This document shows positions 1 to 12,520 of a stretch of DNA of 64,000 bases, in pieces. Position numbers and translations under genes: made by a program. The notes beneath the pieces were generated by a model, which was given only the letters and a program-made list of their open reading frames with translations, was not told the origin of the DNA and made no database searches. Each line of letters begins with the position of its first letter. Positions within the stretch are counted from its first letter, which is position 1. The stretch is from Telopea speciosissima (taxonomy: Eukaryota > Streptophyta > Magnoliopsida > Proteales > Proteaceae), in assembly GCF_018873765.1 (NCBI RefSeq), contig NC_057924.1, positions 5,456,001 through 5,520,000 on the forward strand. Direction: 5' to 3'.

Positions 1-591
1 AATTAAGTATTGACCATCAACCACAAGTCAATGATATTCTGCAAGATAGTCAAACAAATCGAAATGGTCAAGATTGTTGACACGTAGTAGTCGTGTACAA
101 GTAGTCCAAGACTTTGGTCCCAAGTCCCAACTGCCAACACATCCTCACAAGTCACAACCGTTGGATTGGTCCATAGAGGCTTGAGATCGTTAAATTTGGA
201 TCAAGAGAGCCCCACGCGGTGCTAATTATTTGATCAAGTGTTTCCGATCATCTTCCAATCTAAGCTCTCAGATCAACAAGTGGTCCCACAAATGTAGGTG
301 TAAATCTAAATCAACAGCCACGATATCCCTGCGTATGTCCAAATGTCCAAGGGAGTATGCTGGCTGGTACTTCAGATTACACTGTAACTTTTAGAAAGAA
401 AGCAACAACGGAAAATAGGGAAATGGCGGTTAACTCGTAAGAAGAAAGTCCAAGGCTGTGTAAGAGAACCCGAATGGCCTTCAAATATGGAAAGCTTTTC
501 ATTGTCCAAGAAGAAAAGGAAGGAGAGAAGGAGAGAAGAAGAGAGAAAATTCGTTCATGCTTCAAGAGAAACTCCATTTTTTCCACTCAAA
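1..591. promoter_or_regulatory. Upstream region and purine-rich leader of the folate-biopterin transporter-like gene
   Basis: No coding region is recognisable here. The last ~100 bases are very rich in A and G (about 505-550), typical of a plant 5' leader. Two ATGs precede the chosen start. The one at 474 is out of frame and its reading frame overlaps the start to 746. The one at 487 is in frame and would add 35 Arg/Lys/Glu-rich residues that the family does not have. No TATA box could be assigned. Confidence 0.4.
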
Positions 592-3500
592 ATGATAGTA
601 TGGCTGAAACAGTTGCAGGCCGCGTACGGGTTTACGTTCCTATGGCTTATCTCTTTGGTTTACTTCATTCAGGTCTGGATTTCGCACGTCAAGCTATGAT
701 ATTTGTTGGCTTGATTGAATTGAATTCATCCATTGATGGTTTTTGAAGAATTTAAATTGGTTTTGGTTTTTGAGTTGTTGTGTATTTGTGATCCTATCGT
801 TTTCGTTTGCTGCGTTAAAATTTATTTATTTTAGGGGTTTTGGTGATGAGCTTCGAGGATATTGTAGGTTTGAGGTTATCTATTCTTATGATTTTGGGTC
901 TTTTAGATTTGGAACATTTACCTTCCTTACTTGATTCAGGATTTCGAAGCTCATTTATTTGGTGAGACTTATCAAATACTTTTATTGAGTGATGGACCTG
1001 GATTTCTTGTTGAATTAGTTGAGTGAAATTGAGTAGATAGATAGATAATAAATACTAAATTACCAATGACTGCCTTTTATGGGAGGATGTCTTAAGAGTT
1101 TGATTAATTGGAAGCTGAGTGTTGGTGTGGCTACCTTGGACATAAATTTGAGTGTAAAAGAGCATTATTTTTAGTCTCAACCAAGGACAATTTTCTCATG
1201 CCTTAATTGGAGATGTGCACGAGGTTTCCACCTTTTGGAAGATTTGCTGACTGAAGAGGACCATGTTAATGTTAGTTATATGCTTCCCTCCATCTTAATG
1301 TTGAGGATATTGTTTCAAACAATTGTTTGGAGGCTTGGCTGAAGGACTATTCAATTTACCCAACAAATTTGGGGATGAGAATATATTTTTTCTTTTCTCT
1401 TTGAATCATGTCACAGATAGTGACCCTTTACTTTTCCAAATAATACTGTAGGGAGTATGGAACTTGGGGGGTTGGTTTATGTTAGGTCAGTTTAGTAGGT
1501 CAAGAAGGAAGGCTCCCTCTGGTTGGATACAAAATATATGAAAATAAAGTATTTTCACAAGGAAGACCAATGACAGAACAGAAAATGGTTAGACTTTTAG
1601 ATAGTATATGGAAACTAAAGTAACATATTTCTTCTTTTAATATTTTTCTAACAAAAGCTGAAGGATTGGTAATGTTAGTTACTATATTTAGTAAAATTAT
1701 AAGGTACAAAACTGTCGTTGGTATGACTGGAAAATTTTTTATTTTGTTTTTGTTTTGATTTTACTTTACCTCTTTAAATTTTAAATGTACCAGATGGAGT
1801 GTGAGGGAAAAGTCTCTTACAGAGGAAATCCTAATCCTTCTGTCCATCTGACACAATGAATAATTACATCTTCTGAGTGGCCAACAAAATCTGCGATTTC
1901 CTCTACTTCCACCTCCTTCAACTCTTTCCATAAACCAGGTTGTAGACCAGCCCAAGCTATAGAAAGAATATATGTTCAGCAATGGCCTTCGCTAAACATA
2001 GCGAATTTGAAGAAGTGAAGGTATCTATTGTGAAGAGTAGAATGCACCGACCAAAGGTCCTCCCACATCTTAACTTTATCTGCTCTACCCACATAAAATA
2101 TCTGCTGTTCAATTTTGGAAGTGGTCTCCTGAAGCTTTTCCAAGGGCATGCAAGGGTGACTAGTGGCTGAATTTGACTCCCTCCTATATCCAATACCATA
2201 ACAAGATCTAGTGTCCTTATGCCACAGTTTATGAGAAAGGGACCTTATACGACAAGCTCTCAGTCTGTCTTCTGCCACACTGCAACATTGCCTCCTCCAT
2301 CCACATTAATGTCACAACTGTGTACACTTTTCAAAGCAGTCTTCTCATGCTATTCCAAGGAAACGTGCAAGGGTGATGACTGTCGGCTGACCTGAGTCCT
2401 ATCCACCTGCCAAACTGTAACGTATGCCACAAGCTCTCTGGCTCCTAGGATACTGCCATAGTGATTTGGTAAATAGCGCTTCATTATTAATTGGATATTT
2501 CTCTGCCCAAGGCGTCCTTTCCCATTCTTTTGCTCATGAATTGTGATATAGCGCCAAATAAGCCACTGCCAATTGAGACTTTAGGTGAGAGGAAATAGGG
2601 GACCCTATACCATACATCCTGCTGCCTTGGGATGACTGCTTGTTACATCATAGCAGCACGACCAAACGGAGGGTGGTCTACGATCACAAACGGATGCAAC
2701 AAGCAAGGGCCTGACTATATACAATGGCTAGCGTGCCCTTTAGAGTAAGTAAAGCACGGTAGCGCAGCTGCGCAGTAGTTTTCTTTGTGGGTATTTTGAT
2801 TTGTTTTGTTCAGTCAATTACAATACAGTAATAATATTACGATTACACTTTTTAATTGGAATAAGAATTTGGGTCTTATCTCTGTCTTATCTCTTTCCGA
2901 TGTGCACTTAAACAAAAAAATACGTATGGGATAAGAGAATTCCTACTAAAATACGTATGGGATAAGAGAATTCCTACTATTACTATTCTCTTTCTTTCTC
3001 TTAATTGAAGAAATTATTGGAAAATAAAAGAGCAACTACAATAATGAGTAATAACCCCCAGTAGAGACTGGTACGATTTAATTCAACATTTTGTTTGTTC
3101 GGGAACACACCTATAAAGTAAGGCATTTCCTCCTATTGAGTCAGTATTGGGGCTTTGCAGACTAAGAAAGAATAAGTAAGCTAAAGACCCTCTCTGGTTT
3201 GCGGACAATTGTTTGAATGTTTTTCCTAGAGCCTTAATTATGAAGTGATAGTAAATCAGAAGACTGGCTACCTCTTAATTGGACGTACTTCCTATTCCAA
3301 ACTGAAAATTTCTCCTCGCATTTCTCTGTGATCGGACACTGAGGCTCCCTATTTCTTGGATTTCCCCCGAAGGAAGACCCAATGTGAGCTCTCATTCAAA
3401 CATCCATGATAACAGAAATTCATCCCCAATGTCCTTATCTCCTCTATATAAGAAATTCATCACTGCAAGGCAAGAGGGGGAATAGCATAATGCAAAAGTG

Positions 3501-6500
3501 ATGAAATATACTGCATTCTTTAATTCTTCTTTTCACACATTTCTATGGGCCCTTTTAGCCCATGATAATATGCTCTACCCTATTTTTGGCTGCATCCTGT
3601 GACTTCAACACATCGACTGCTAGTCACCATAAAGTGGTTTTTCCTGAAATTATGAAAAATTTTACCCAAAGAATACAAGAAGGGTGTCGTATCTTTCAAA
3701 CCCAAATTATTGGTGAAAAATTGTGATTTATATTGTAGGACTGTGATCATGTGAATTGAGACCTTAGTCTGACACAATGGTTTCCCCTATACTAAAATTA
3801 ATAACTATTTTCTAGAACTGCATGCATCCTGCATTTTATAGTTATTTTTTCTCTTATAGGATGCACATTTAGAACAGTTTTTATATGTGGTATTCTGAAC
3901 TGTCAATGAGGATATTTCCCCACTTTCTCTTTCTCAGCTTCAATTACACTATCTTCGCTTTCTGAATCTCAATGGTTACATGTGAATGCAGGGTTTCAGA
4001 TCATTTGTATGGACTGCAGTTTCTTATCAACTGAAAGACAACCTTAATTTGTCACCTTCAGCCTCTCAGCTTGTGTTTTCTGTATCATTTTTCCCATGGA
4101 GTATAAAGCCCCTTTATGGGTACTGGTCTATCTACCTCTCTTGAATCTTCTATTTTAAACTTTTTTACTTGAAAATGACATCTTACTTTGTATTCGACCA
4201 ATAAATGGGTGTTAGACATGGAATAAGCAACAAAAATGTACAAGCATATTCAAGTAGAGGAAAATAGGATATTCATTCAAAATGTATTAGAACTATTTCT
4301 GCAGAAAATACAAAATTATGAAACCCTAGACAAAATATTTTTAAGAGACAAAAGTGTAGGTGGTAAGTTATTGAAACATTAAAGCATATATGTTTTTCTA
4401 TGTAGTTGTGTTATGAAACCTTGATAAATTATTTTAGGACCCAGGTTTCTATCTAGGTCGCATGGCCTGGAGGGTACCTCTAGGTTGTGCAAAAGTATTT
4501 CCATGTGGCAGGTCAGATGGGGCTGAAATTATGTGGATAGGATAGAACCCAAGGTCCCTGCTTATATTTCTAGCTCCAGCTCAAATGGAGTTAGCCAAGA
4601 AGCAAAACAAAGCATTGGAAAATCCAGTGGATAAATGAAACTTATTGGAAAGAAATGGATTGCTGGAAAAGTACGCGGGGAAAATGCCAATATATGGGAG
4701 GGTATATGATTGAATTTTAGTCTAAAATTTGAAAGGTGGCCAATCCAGACCATTTCCCTGGATATTCAATGGCCGAAATTGCTCCATCACCATTCCATGT
4801 CCTTTTGCTTTTCTTTAGGAGACAAAGTTTATGTGGGGCATATCATCTTTTTATGTTATTCAATCTCTTTATATTTGAACTTGTGATTTTCTCTTATCTT
4901 GTCTTGCTATGTAGCTTTTACTTTTGACCAGTGTTTTAACGTGAAGTATAATGAGGGGTGTCCAACTTGCATAAAAAGTAATGTGTAAGCCTCACAACAT
5001 GGAACATTAGCTTTACATTACTCTTTAATAATTAAAATACATGACATATTCATCCATTTTGGAGAAAACCAACAATATAGAGGAAGTATATAACAAATGT
5101 GGGGACAAAATTTTGAAAGGAAGTAATGATAATAGAAACAATTGGCCCCAGCATTTCATGGTCTGAAAGTCTATGTGCTTCACCACTGAAGTGTAAGCTT
5201 TAAGGCATGAGCTGCTTTATGTTTGCCTAAAGAAATAAAATGAAAACATAAAGCATCACATGCCTTTTTAAGTTTTGAGTTGTACAAAATGACTTATATG
5301 TAGATTTCGTTTTTGGTGCCAATATTCGCACTTTTGTATGTCTGATAATGTATAAGACTATAAGTAATGGCAGAAGGAAAATTTATTGACGAAGGTTTTG
5401 TGTATACAATCATGCAGGTATATGGTGTACAACATGGCATTTTGTGTTATTATTGTAGTTATATTTTCCAGCAGAAGCCTAACTTTTTTCTTCTTATGCA
5501 GAATAGTGTCGGATTGTATTCCTATAAGAGGGAGGAAAAGGATTCCATACTTAGTCATCTCAACCATACTCTCTCTGTTCCCATGGCTAATTCTAGGGCT
5601 AAAAGCATCTCTGAGGAGTTACAGTGGACCTCTTATGATTATTTTAACTGTGCAAAACTTAGGTTCAGCAATGACAGATGTTGTGGTTGATGCAATGATT
5701 GCTGAAGCAGTACGGTGTGATCGGTATGTTCGTTCTTTCATTTTGCTACTCATTTCAGTTCTTTGTATAGATGAGTTCTGAGGTACCTGTCAACCAGATT
5801 GCGACAGAGATATATCAATAGCATACCACTTTATATATAGATGCTGGACCCACCATTTGATGAGTGCCACATTTGAGATTTCCTTGTGCCAAAACTATAC
5901 CAAACAGAGGATTGCAATGACTCCCCTCAGCAGGATTACTGTGAATCAAATTTTTTTTTTTGGGGGGGGGGGGGTTGGGTTAGAGATACCAATGGAAACC
6001 TTTTTTTCTGCACGAATCGATTCTTAGTGTTGATCTCACATGTATAAAAGGGCCATTACTCAGTGTTGGCCCTGCCTAAGCAAGGTCCTGAGAGGGGTGA
6101 GTTTGGAGTCGGTTCTAACCTTTGGATTTTTGTGCAAAGTGGTCACCCTCAAGACTTGAACACGGTCATGCAGCCCAAACCTTTTACCATTTATCTCATT
6201 TGTATGACTTGTCAAAATGGTGTATGCCAACTGTTGGATGTAGCTACGGTTGCAAGTACGCTGCTGTTTGGAAGTTTATAGTCTGTCATTACCTGAATTT
6301 GTTGTCAATCATGTTTGGGGGATCTGACTTGTGTTCTTATTGTTCTCCTGATCAGGGCAGCATTTGCTGGAGACCTTCAGTCAATGTCTTGGTTGGCAAT
6401 GGCTGTTGGAGGAATCTGCGGGAGTTTGTTAGGTGGATTCGCACTTACCAACTTACAGATAGAGACGATTTTTCTACTTTTCTCTATACTCCCAGCCATG

Positions 6501-8934
6501 CAATTATTATCATGTGGTTTGGTTGAAGAAGATTCTTTAGGTGTCAAAGGTCTTCTGGAGCTTAGTAACTCAAGAAGCTCTCATAGAGAGGATAGAAATG
6601 GTAGCATCTCAGATTCTGACGATTCATCAGTCAAAAATTCCAAGGCAAGTACTACAAGGAGAAAAAAGAGCCATAAAAACAGCAAAAAACGAAAATTCAT
6701 CTCAACTGGATCTGAAACTCTGCAAAAGGATGGTTCCTTGGCTGAACAGTGGTTCCAGTCTCTAAAATCAGCAATTTATAGTTTGTGTCGGGCATTTGGG
6801 CAACCCATCATCCTCAGGTAGGTTTTGAAGAAATCAATGGTATCAGTAGACCTTGGGGATCATCTACCAATGTCATATTGTTTAACTTGGTGCACCCTTG
6901 GTGGTGGTGGTGGTGGTGGTCACTGTTAGTTTGTCTCTCCCACTCTTTCTCTTCAACGCCAAACACAAACAAATTCCAATGTTATGTTTTTAACTGTCCA
7001 ACCTGAAAATTTGTTAGGGAACTCAAATAAAGAGTGGTAGCTGGGTTGATTCTGACCATTTGATTGTGCTTTGTGTTGTGTTCTTTGGAAGATTCATCTG
7101 TGGGACCCACCAGGCCACTACCATCAGTTTCTCCCAATGTAATGTCCATCCTTGGTAGGTTCCCTCAAGGTTAAATACTTTTCCCTTTCTTTGAGAATCT
7201 TCCATTTGTTATTCTTACTAATTATGGTTGTGATTGAATTCATTTTGGGAAGGCCAGACCAATGACTTGGTTTTTCTTAGCACATGTCACTGTTCCAAAC
7301 CTGTCGTCGGTCATGTTCTATTACCAGACCGAATTCTTAAACTTGGATGCATCCTTTCTGGGTACTTCACGCATTGTTGGGTGGTTAGGCCTTATGGTTG
7401 GAACCTTCATTTTCAATCGCTTCATGAGGAACATGAAGTTAAGAAGAATTCTCATGTAAGTAGTTTTGTTTAGAAGTCTTTCTCTCTTTCATGTTTTCTG
7501 TTTTGGCGGGAAAGTCTTACGTCATGATTTTTTTTTTCATTACTAATGATGTTATCACTGAAACTACTTTCTTTTATCCACGAAATAAAACATGCAGGTT
7601 GGCCCATGTTGGTCTTGCTATTTTGAGTCTCCTCGATATCGCTCTAGTGTCTCGAGTGAATGTTTCATTTGGCATCTCAGATAAAATTATGGTTCTATGT
7701 GGGTCTGCTCTTGCCGATGCAGTCAATCAATTTAAGTATGTGTACTTTACCTTCCCTACTATTTTCCCTTTCTACTACTGAATCAATAGGACACATCAAA
7801 ACATGCACTCATGCCAAACTTTTCCTATTTCAACCAGATTTAGTTGCAACACATTACCCTAGTTAATTGAGACATCTTGGTCTCAACTTTCAACTAATTA
7901 TCAACCAAAGTAGTGTTAATATATTGAGCAATTTTATATTGTACTCGTCTGCTATTATTGGGCAGTAGTTGGCGAAATGACTTTGTTTGTCCAGCATCTA
8001 TTTCTTTTTAAGGCAGGGGATCGCCACACTGCCAGTGTGGGAACGGATCTCCCATGCCAAGCCAATGGGAGCACAGGAGAGGTGGCGCACAGTTCATATA
8101 TAGCGCGGCGCCCACATGTCAGGGGGGAGAGAGAGAGTGTTAGAGGGTTAATGATACCTGCAGCATGGCATCATTTTCCTTTCTTTCTATTGGTGGATAT
8201 AGAATCTTTTGTCTCTTTTCAGATGCCCATAGTGATACACACAACTCAACTCAACAAAGCCTTTTGCCAACTTAATGGGTTGGCTGCATGAGTCCTGGTT
8301 TTCCATTCAACTATATTTAAAGCCATGTTTGTTGTGAACCCAAAGCCATTCATATATCTTATCCATATTTATAGATACTTGTAGAAAAGCGTCAATCTGT
8401 GATAACTTTCAGATAGCAATAGAAAGTGCCAAACTATGATAACTTTCAGATAGCAATGGAAAGTGCCAAACTATGATAACTTTCAGATAGCTAAACAGAT
8501 AAGGGAAAAGTACACACTTTCTAGCGTCCAATGGAAAGAAATAGCACAGGCCTTGTTAATTAGGAACTAGTGTTAATAACTTTTCCAAGAACCAAGTCTT
8601 CTATTAGCAGAAGGTTGAGGAGACCAGCAAATACTTCATGGATATCCTGACTTCCTATTTTCTTTTGTGCAGGTTTATGCCATTCCTGATACTCTCTGGA
8701 CAGCTTTGTCCACCAGGTATTGAGGGGACCCTATTTGCGCTCTTCATGTCCATAAATAACCTTGGATCCACATTGGGATCATTTGTAGGTGCTGGTTTGG
8801 CCTCTGTGCTGAACATCTCATCGGGTTCCTTCGACAACCTTCTGTTAGGAATATTTGTTCAAGTGATCTGCATATTCATCCCAATTGGATTCTTATTCTT
8901 GATACCAAAAGAAGCCATAGGGATAACAGCTTAG
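592..8934 (+). CDS. Probable folate-biopterin transporter (FBT/BT1 family), 7 exons, 496 aa
   Basis: Member of the BT1/FBT branch of the major facilitator superfamily: polytopic membrane proteins that move folates or pterins, several of them in plastids. Exons: 592-672, 3992-4119, 5502-5723, 6356-6817, 7258-7455, 7598-7735, 8673-8934 (TAG). All introns are GT-AG; the total is 1491 bases, phase-consistent. Visible family motifs are the loop [13 protein letters not shown] in exon 3, [28 protein letters not shown] in exon 4, [17 protein letters not shown] in exon 5 and [19 protein letters not shown] in exon 7. A Lys/Ser-rich hydrophilic linker (about residues 200-275) separates the two membrane halves. 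Length and sequence fit Arabidopsis At5g54860, as I remember it. The start at 592 (MIVWLKQL) matches the family start. The protein begins almost directly with a membrane segment, so no transit peptide is evident. Intron 1 (3.3 kb) and intron 6 carry repeats. Confidence 0.93.
1760..2280 (-). mobile_element. L1-like LINE fragment (zf-RVT region) in intron 1
   Basis: On the minus strand, translation gives [19 protein letters not shown] followed in a shifted frame by the [14 protein letters not shown]-type stretch. This matches the zinc-binding region after the reverse transcriptase of plant L1 LINEs (typically G.GD.VRFWEDLW then DG.FSVKS.Y). The reading frame is interrupted, so it is a dead fragment. 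It sits in the first intron of the transporter gene, antisense to it. Confidence 0.55.
2918..2979. repeat. 31-bp direct tandem duplication
   Basis: Two nearly identical copies of a unit containing TACGTATGGGATAAGAGAAT lie end to end (period 31) in intron 1 of the transporter gene. Confidence 0.85.
8010..8145. repeat. Dispersed MITE-like fragment in intron 6
   Basis: A GC-richer patch with the inverted pair CACACTGCC / GGCAGTGTG-like core and the GAGAGAGAG block that also appears in other small repeats of this window (for example near 14040-14170). No target duplication found. Confidence 0.3.
8401..8491. repeat. 37-bp tandem repeat, about 2.5 copies
   Basis: The unit begins GATAACTTTCAGATAGCAAT. 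Copies start at 8401 and 8438, with a partial copy at 8475. Located in intron 6 of the transporter gene, upstream of the last exon. Copies differ by single bases. Confidence 0.9.
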
Positions 8935-10003
8935 TTGTGGACTACTTTTTCTTCTTTCTGGGAGTGAAGTATCTTATACACACTGGAGGAGAGTGAAAGT
9001 GACAACTATTGGCCTCAGAATTCTAACTTAGCTTTGGAAGTAATTTTTGTTAGTTGTTAACTAATAGAATTGGCTAAAATGTTTTGAGATTGTTTTAGCA
9101 GTTTAATCTTTGGCATATATTAATGTTATTAGCTGTTGAAGTTTGTAGGGCAATGTGGGTAGACACTCCCAGTGATACAAAGTTGTAATGAGCCTACTTC
9201 ATGAGAAGTGAATGATGTGTACAGAAGCAATTATTTAAGTTATATTGAAATTCATGAGATTAGTATCCCAATTGTCTGCAATTCAGTCCCCTACTATATC
9301 CTTCGCCCCCCGCCCCCCTCTGCCCCAACCACCCTTTTTTGTTTGCTTTTTCACATTAGGTGAATGATGTTTGCTTAAGGAATTTTTTAGGAGTGTTGAA
9401 AAGCACTAGACTTCCTTCCTCAAAGTTTCAGCCGCCTAGTGTATATTTTCTCTTCACCCCCTTCCCTCCATTTCCATTTAAAAAAAAAAACTGCCCTCCA
9501 TTTCCTTTTTGTTCTACTTTACTGCATATTACTTCCACATGTGACATTTAGTATTTTTCAAAATAATTTCATGTTATCTTGGGAAAAAAATGTGCTTGCC
9601 ATCTACTTTCAGAGGGATCCCATTATGATCATTTGGAGCAGCCACTGCCAATGCCTGTTGACATATATATATGAACTCACAAAATGAATGCTCTTCTTGT
9701 TTCTGGTTTACACTGGAGAGGTTGACAACGTCATCCTGTTTTACCATTCAACTTTATTCTTGGTATTTCAGACAGGCATATATTTTGAAGGGTACTGTTT
9801 CTCATGTTTTCCACCAGTCTAGTGACGACGAACAATTGTTCATTTACAGGTAAAAACAAGGGTTTCTGAAGCATTCTAATGTGAACCTAGCTTTTCAAAG
9901 GAGATATCCCTTCTTCATTGTTTATCGAAGTCCATAAGAACTCATCTCTTCCTAGTGCAAAGTGTTTTTTTTTTTTTCATGATCTTAACTTCATTCTGGG
10001 GCT

Positions 10004-10131
10004 GTGTTGGGTAAACATTCTCGGAATAAATTTTGGGTCTAGAATGCTTTCTGAAACCTGATTCTTCTCTATTTTCTCCCTTCATAATGCGTTTTAAACC
10101 CAGAATCTATTCTGAGAATGCATAAACACAA
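10004..10131. mobile_element. Small MITE, about 130 bp
   Basis: The ends are inverted: TGTTGGGTAAACATTCTCGG on the left matches the complement of the CTGAGAATGCATAAACACAA right end, with a few mismatches. No clear target duplication was found. A non-autonomous DNA transposon is the simplest reading. Confidence 0.55.
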
Positions 10132-10369
10132 CCTGAATCTTGAAAGATTGGTGGTTTTTTCTGAGAGGCAGAGATTAGTACTTTTTGCCTTAACCATAGG
10201 CAGAATTGTAACTAGCAAATTAGTCAGCAATATGAGATTGCAACTTTCTTCCCATTAGCTTCTCTAAGTTTTCCTTGTGCTTCTGTCCATGTTGTTAAAT
10301 TGTAGGGAGAGGGTTCTCGAAGCAAGCCGGGTTGCTTGCGTCCCTTCACAGAGATTTTTTTAAAAAGAA

Positions 10370-10560
10370 TATAAAGAAGAAGAAATAAGGCTCCCATCCC
10401 AGACTGCGTGGTACCTGCACCCAGAAATGGGAAGGGCAAAATGACCGCTTTGCCCACTGTGAAATGAAAAATCCGATCCCTATTGAATGCCCCTGCACCC
10501 TCTCATTGGCCTCTATGTTGGCGCAGCCTGACAGCGATCCTTCTCCCATAAAAAAAAATC
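10370..10560. repeat. Dispersed repeat family R2, copy 1
   Basis: A block with the order: pair like GGGCAAAATGACCGC, then CCCATTG/CATTGGC-type text, then a CTTCTCCCAT end. Similar blocks occur near 11230-11400, 14230-14355, 17290-17480, 17500-17725 and 46850-47025. The repeated order of short conserved words separated by diverged text suggests an old non-autonomous DNA element family. Confidence 0.45.
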
Positions 10561-10926
10561 ATGTGAGGAGGCATAGGCAATGCCGCTTGCTAATTTAAGG
10601 CTAAAAATTAAATTTATAATTGTTGCAGGTAGAATATCTACTGGAAATGAAATAACTATCCCTCTGGAATGTAATGTGTTTTCAGTCTGATTGAAACTCC
10701 TGTAGAAAATCACCTCTGTTCCTCTTCTTGATTGGGTGATATTAAATGTGCTTATTGTGTGGTCCATGCATCAAATGAAAATATTTATATTCAAATTGCA
10801 TCTATGTTGATGCCTCTGTCTGCACTCTCATTGGTCCCGTACTGGTGCAAACGTTACATGACCAAACAACGATCTCTTCCCCCCCCCCCTCCCCCCTCCT
10901 CCCTCCTCCCTCTCAAATAAAAAGAA

Positions 10927-11091
10927 GGGAAAAAGGACTCTATACAAGAGTGTGGTCTATGCCAACACTCCCATGAGTCTATCTCTCTCTTCTCTATATG
11001 AAAAGACACCTTCGTCCCCATGTTTTGAGGAAGAGAGAGAGACATCGGATTGCTGGCGTAGGCCACACTCTCGGACAGAAAACTATTTCCC
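10927..11091. mobile_element. Foldback MITE family F1, copy a
   Basis: Nearly the whole ~165 bp folds on itself: the left arm has GAGTGTGGTCTATGCCAACA and the right arm the complementary TGCTGGCGTAGGCCACACTC. The centre contains TTTGAGGA-type text. Same family as 18732-20055 and 33188-33355. This copy is more diverged. Confidence 0.75.
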
Positions 11092-11229
11092 CAAAAAATA
11101 ATAAGATGGAAGTGGAAATTTACATGCTGCCTATTTATATTAACATCTTACACTCGCCACATATTTAATGAGGAGAGAGAAGAAGACCCACACACTTAAT
11201 AAAGAGAGAGAACGTGAGAAGGAAGTATT

Positions 11230-11400
11230 TCTTTTTCCCAATGGTATAGGGGCAAGAGATCACTACCTGGTCGTGTGTGGCCCGTGTTGCGTGCAAGCCT
11301 CATGGGGGTGGGATTTCTGCATTTCAATCAAGGCGGGGTGGTCATTTTGTATCCACTTGTATCTAGGCGCGACTGCACAAGGGCCATGCAACTAGGTAGT
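11230..11400. repeat. Dispersed repeat family R2, copy 2
   Basis: Shares the word order of copy 1 (GTGGTCATTTTGTATCCACT, GGCGCGACTGCACAAGGGC), apparently inverted relative to it. No terminal duplication was found. Confidence 0.4.
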
Positions 11401-12299
11401 GTTCTTTTTTTGATGAAAGTGTAATCACACAAACCACACCCCAATCTGAAAAGATTTCTTCTTTTTCCCATAGTATAGTTACAAAGTGAAAGCAAATCTC
11501 TCTCCAATTGGAGGGTCTCATTTGAAATTGCTAAAGAGATGGGGATCAAGGAGCTTTCATGCCAGAGATTTAATTCTTTAGTACTTGTTTAGATCTCTTC
11601 AAAACATTGATTGGGAGATGAGAAGCTGGTCTTAGGAATTTAAGGGAAATGAGTCCTCTTCACTAACTTGAAAGTGATAGGACGGGAGGCACCCACATCC
11701 AACTTATGAACCTTTCTTCTTTTTGATGTATTAGAGATTTTTCCAAAGGTGCTTATGTTTTGATAGTTTTAGCTTAGGTTTACTTTTTTTCACCCTTAAC
11801 TTGTTGGCATCTTATTTGCTCTCTTAGGTTCTTTGAATAAATATATTTTCTACCTAAAAATAGAAGTTTCTCAAACTTCTATCTATTTGTATTTTGATCG
11901 TGTGGGGAACTATCAAGTGCAGAAATAGTTTTACATTTTTTTTGTTTTTTTGGTAGAACAGAAATAGTTTTACATGGAACATCATAAAACAAATAAATAA
12001 AAATCCAAATATGGTGATGCACTCCTAATATATACTTAGACTAAATAATTTTGGCCTTAAGCTTTTGAAACATATTTTAATAGACAGGAGACCAATTCTT
12101 AGATGAATAATATTATCTCATTGAAGGTTAGGTTGGCCTCAAACCATTTACAACTCCATTCAAAGAGATCCACGTGGGTTAATTAATGATCTACCTAATC
12201 ATATTATGTATTTACTACTCTCGTGAAGACACTGATAATCTACTTCCCCCTTTCCTTTTCAGCATATCCAAAAAAAAGAAAAAAAAATCTCCACCCTTA

Positions 12300-12520
12300 T
12301 AGCATGGTTTTTAATATCGGTATCGGTCTCTCGATACAGATATCGATATCGATACATAGGTCGTATTCAATGGTTTTGCCCTTCATTTTTTTTTAAAAAG
12401 TAAACAAATTTGCCCTTCATAAGAACCAGTTCCACCGATATGGGATGGGCCAAGTAAACCAATACAAATCGTCGGATAGACCGATCCGATACCAATATTT
12501 GAAATTATGGCCCAGAGTGT
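12300..12520. repeat. Degenerate ATCGATAT-rich repeat
   Basis: Alternating GGTATCGG / CGATATCGAT words flank a less repetitive centre, and the end text (accaatatttgaaattatgg) resembles the end of the similar block at 15180-15560. Probably remnants of a non-autonomous DNA element. Confidence 0.4.

Noticed and set aside
487-591. In-frame upstream ATG giving a 35-residue N-terminal extension of the transporter
   Set aside because: The extension is encoded by an A/G-rich leader-like stretch and is absent from the family. The start at 592 aligns with known proteins.
474-746. Plus-strand open frame of 90 codons at the start of the transporter gene
   Set aside because: It overlaps the transporter start in another frame, and its C-terminal text has no family match. 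The frame giving [20 protein letters not shown] is the conserved one.
1976-2278. 100-codon minus-strand frame as a host gene
   Set aside because: Its text is the zf-RVT region of a LINE with an interrupted frame, so it is a transposon scrap in an intron.
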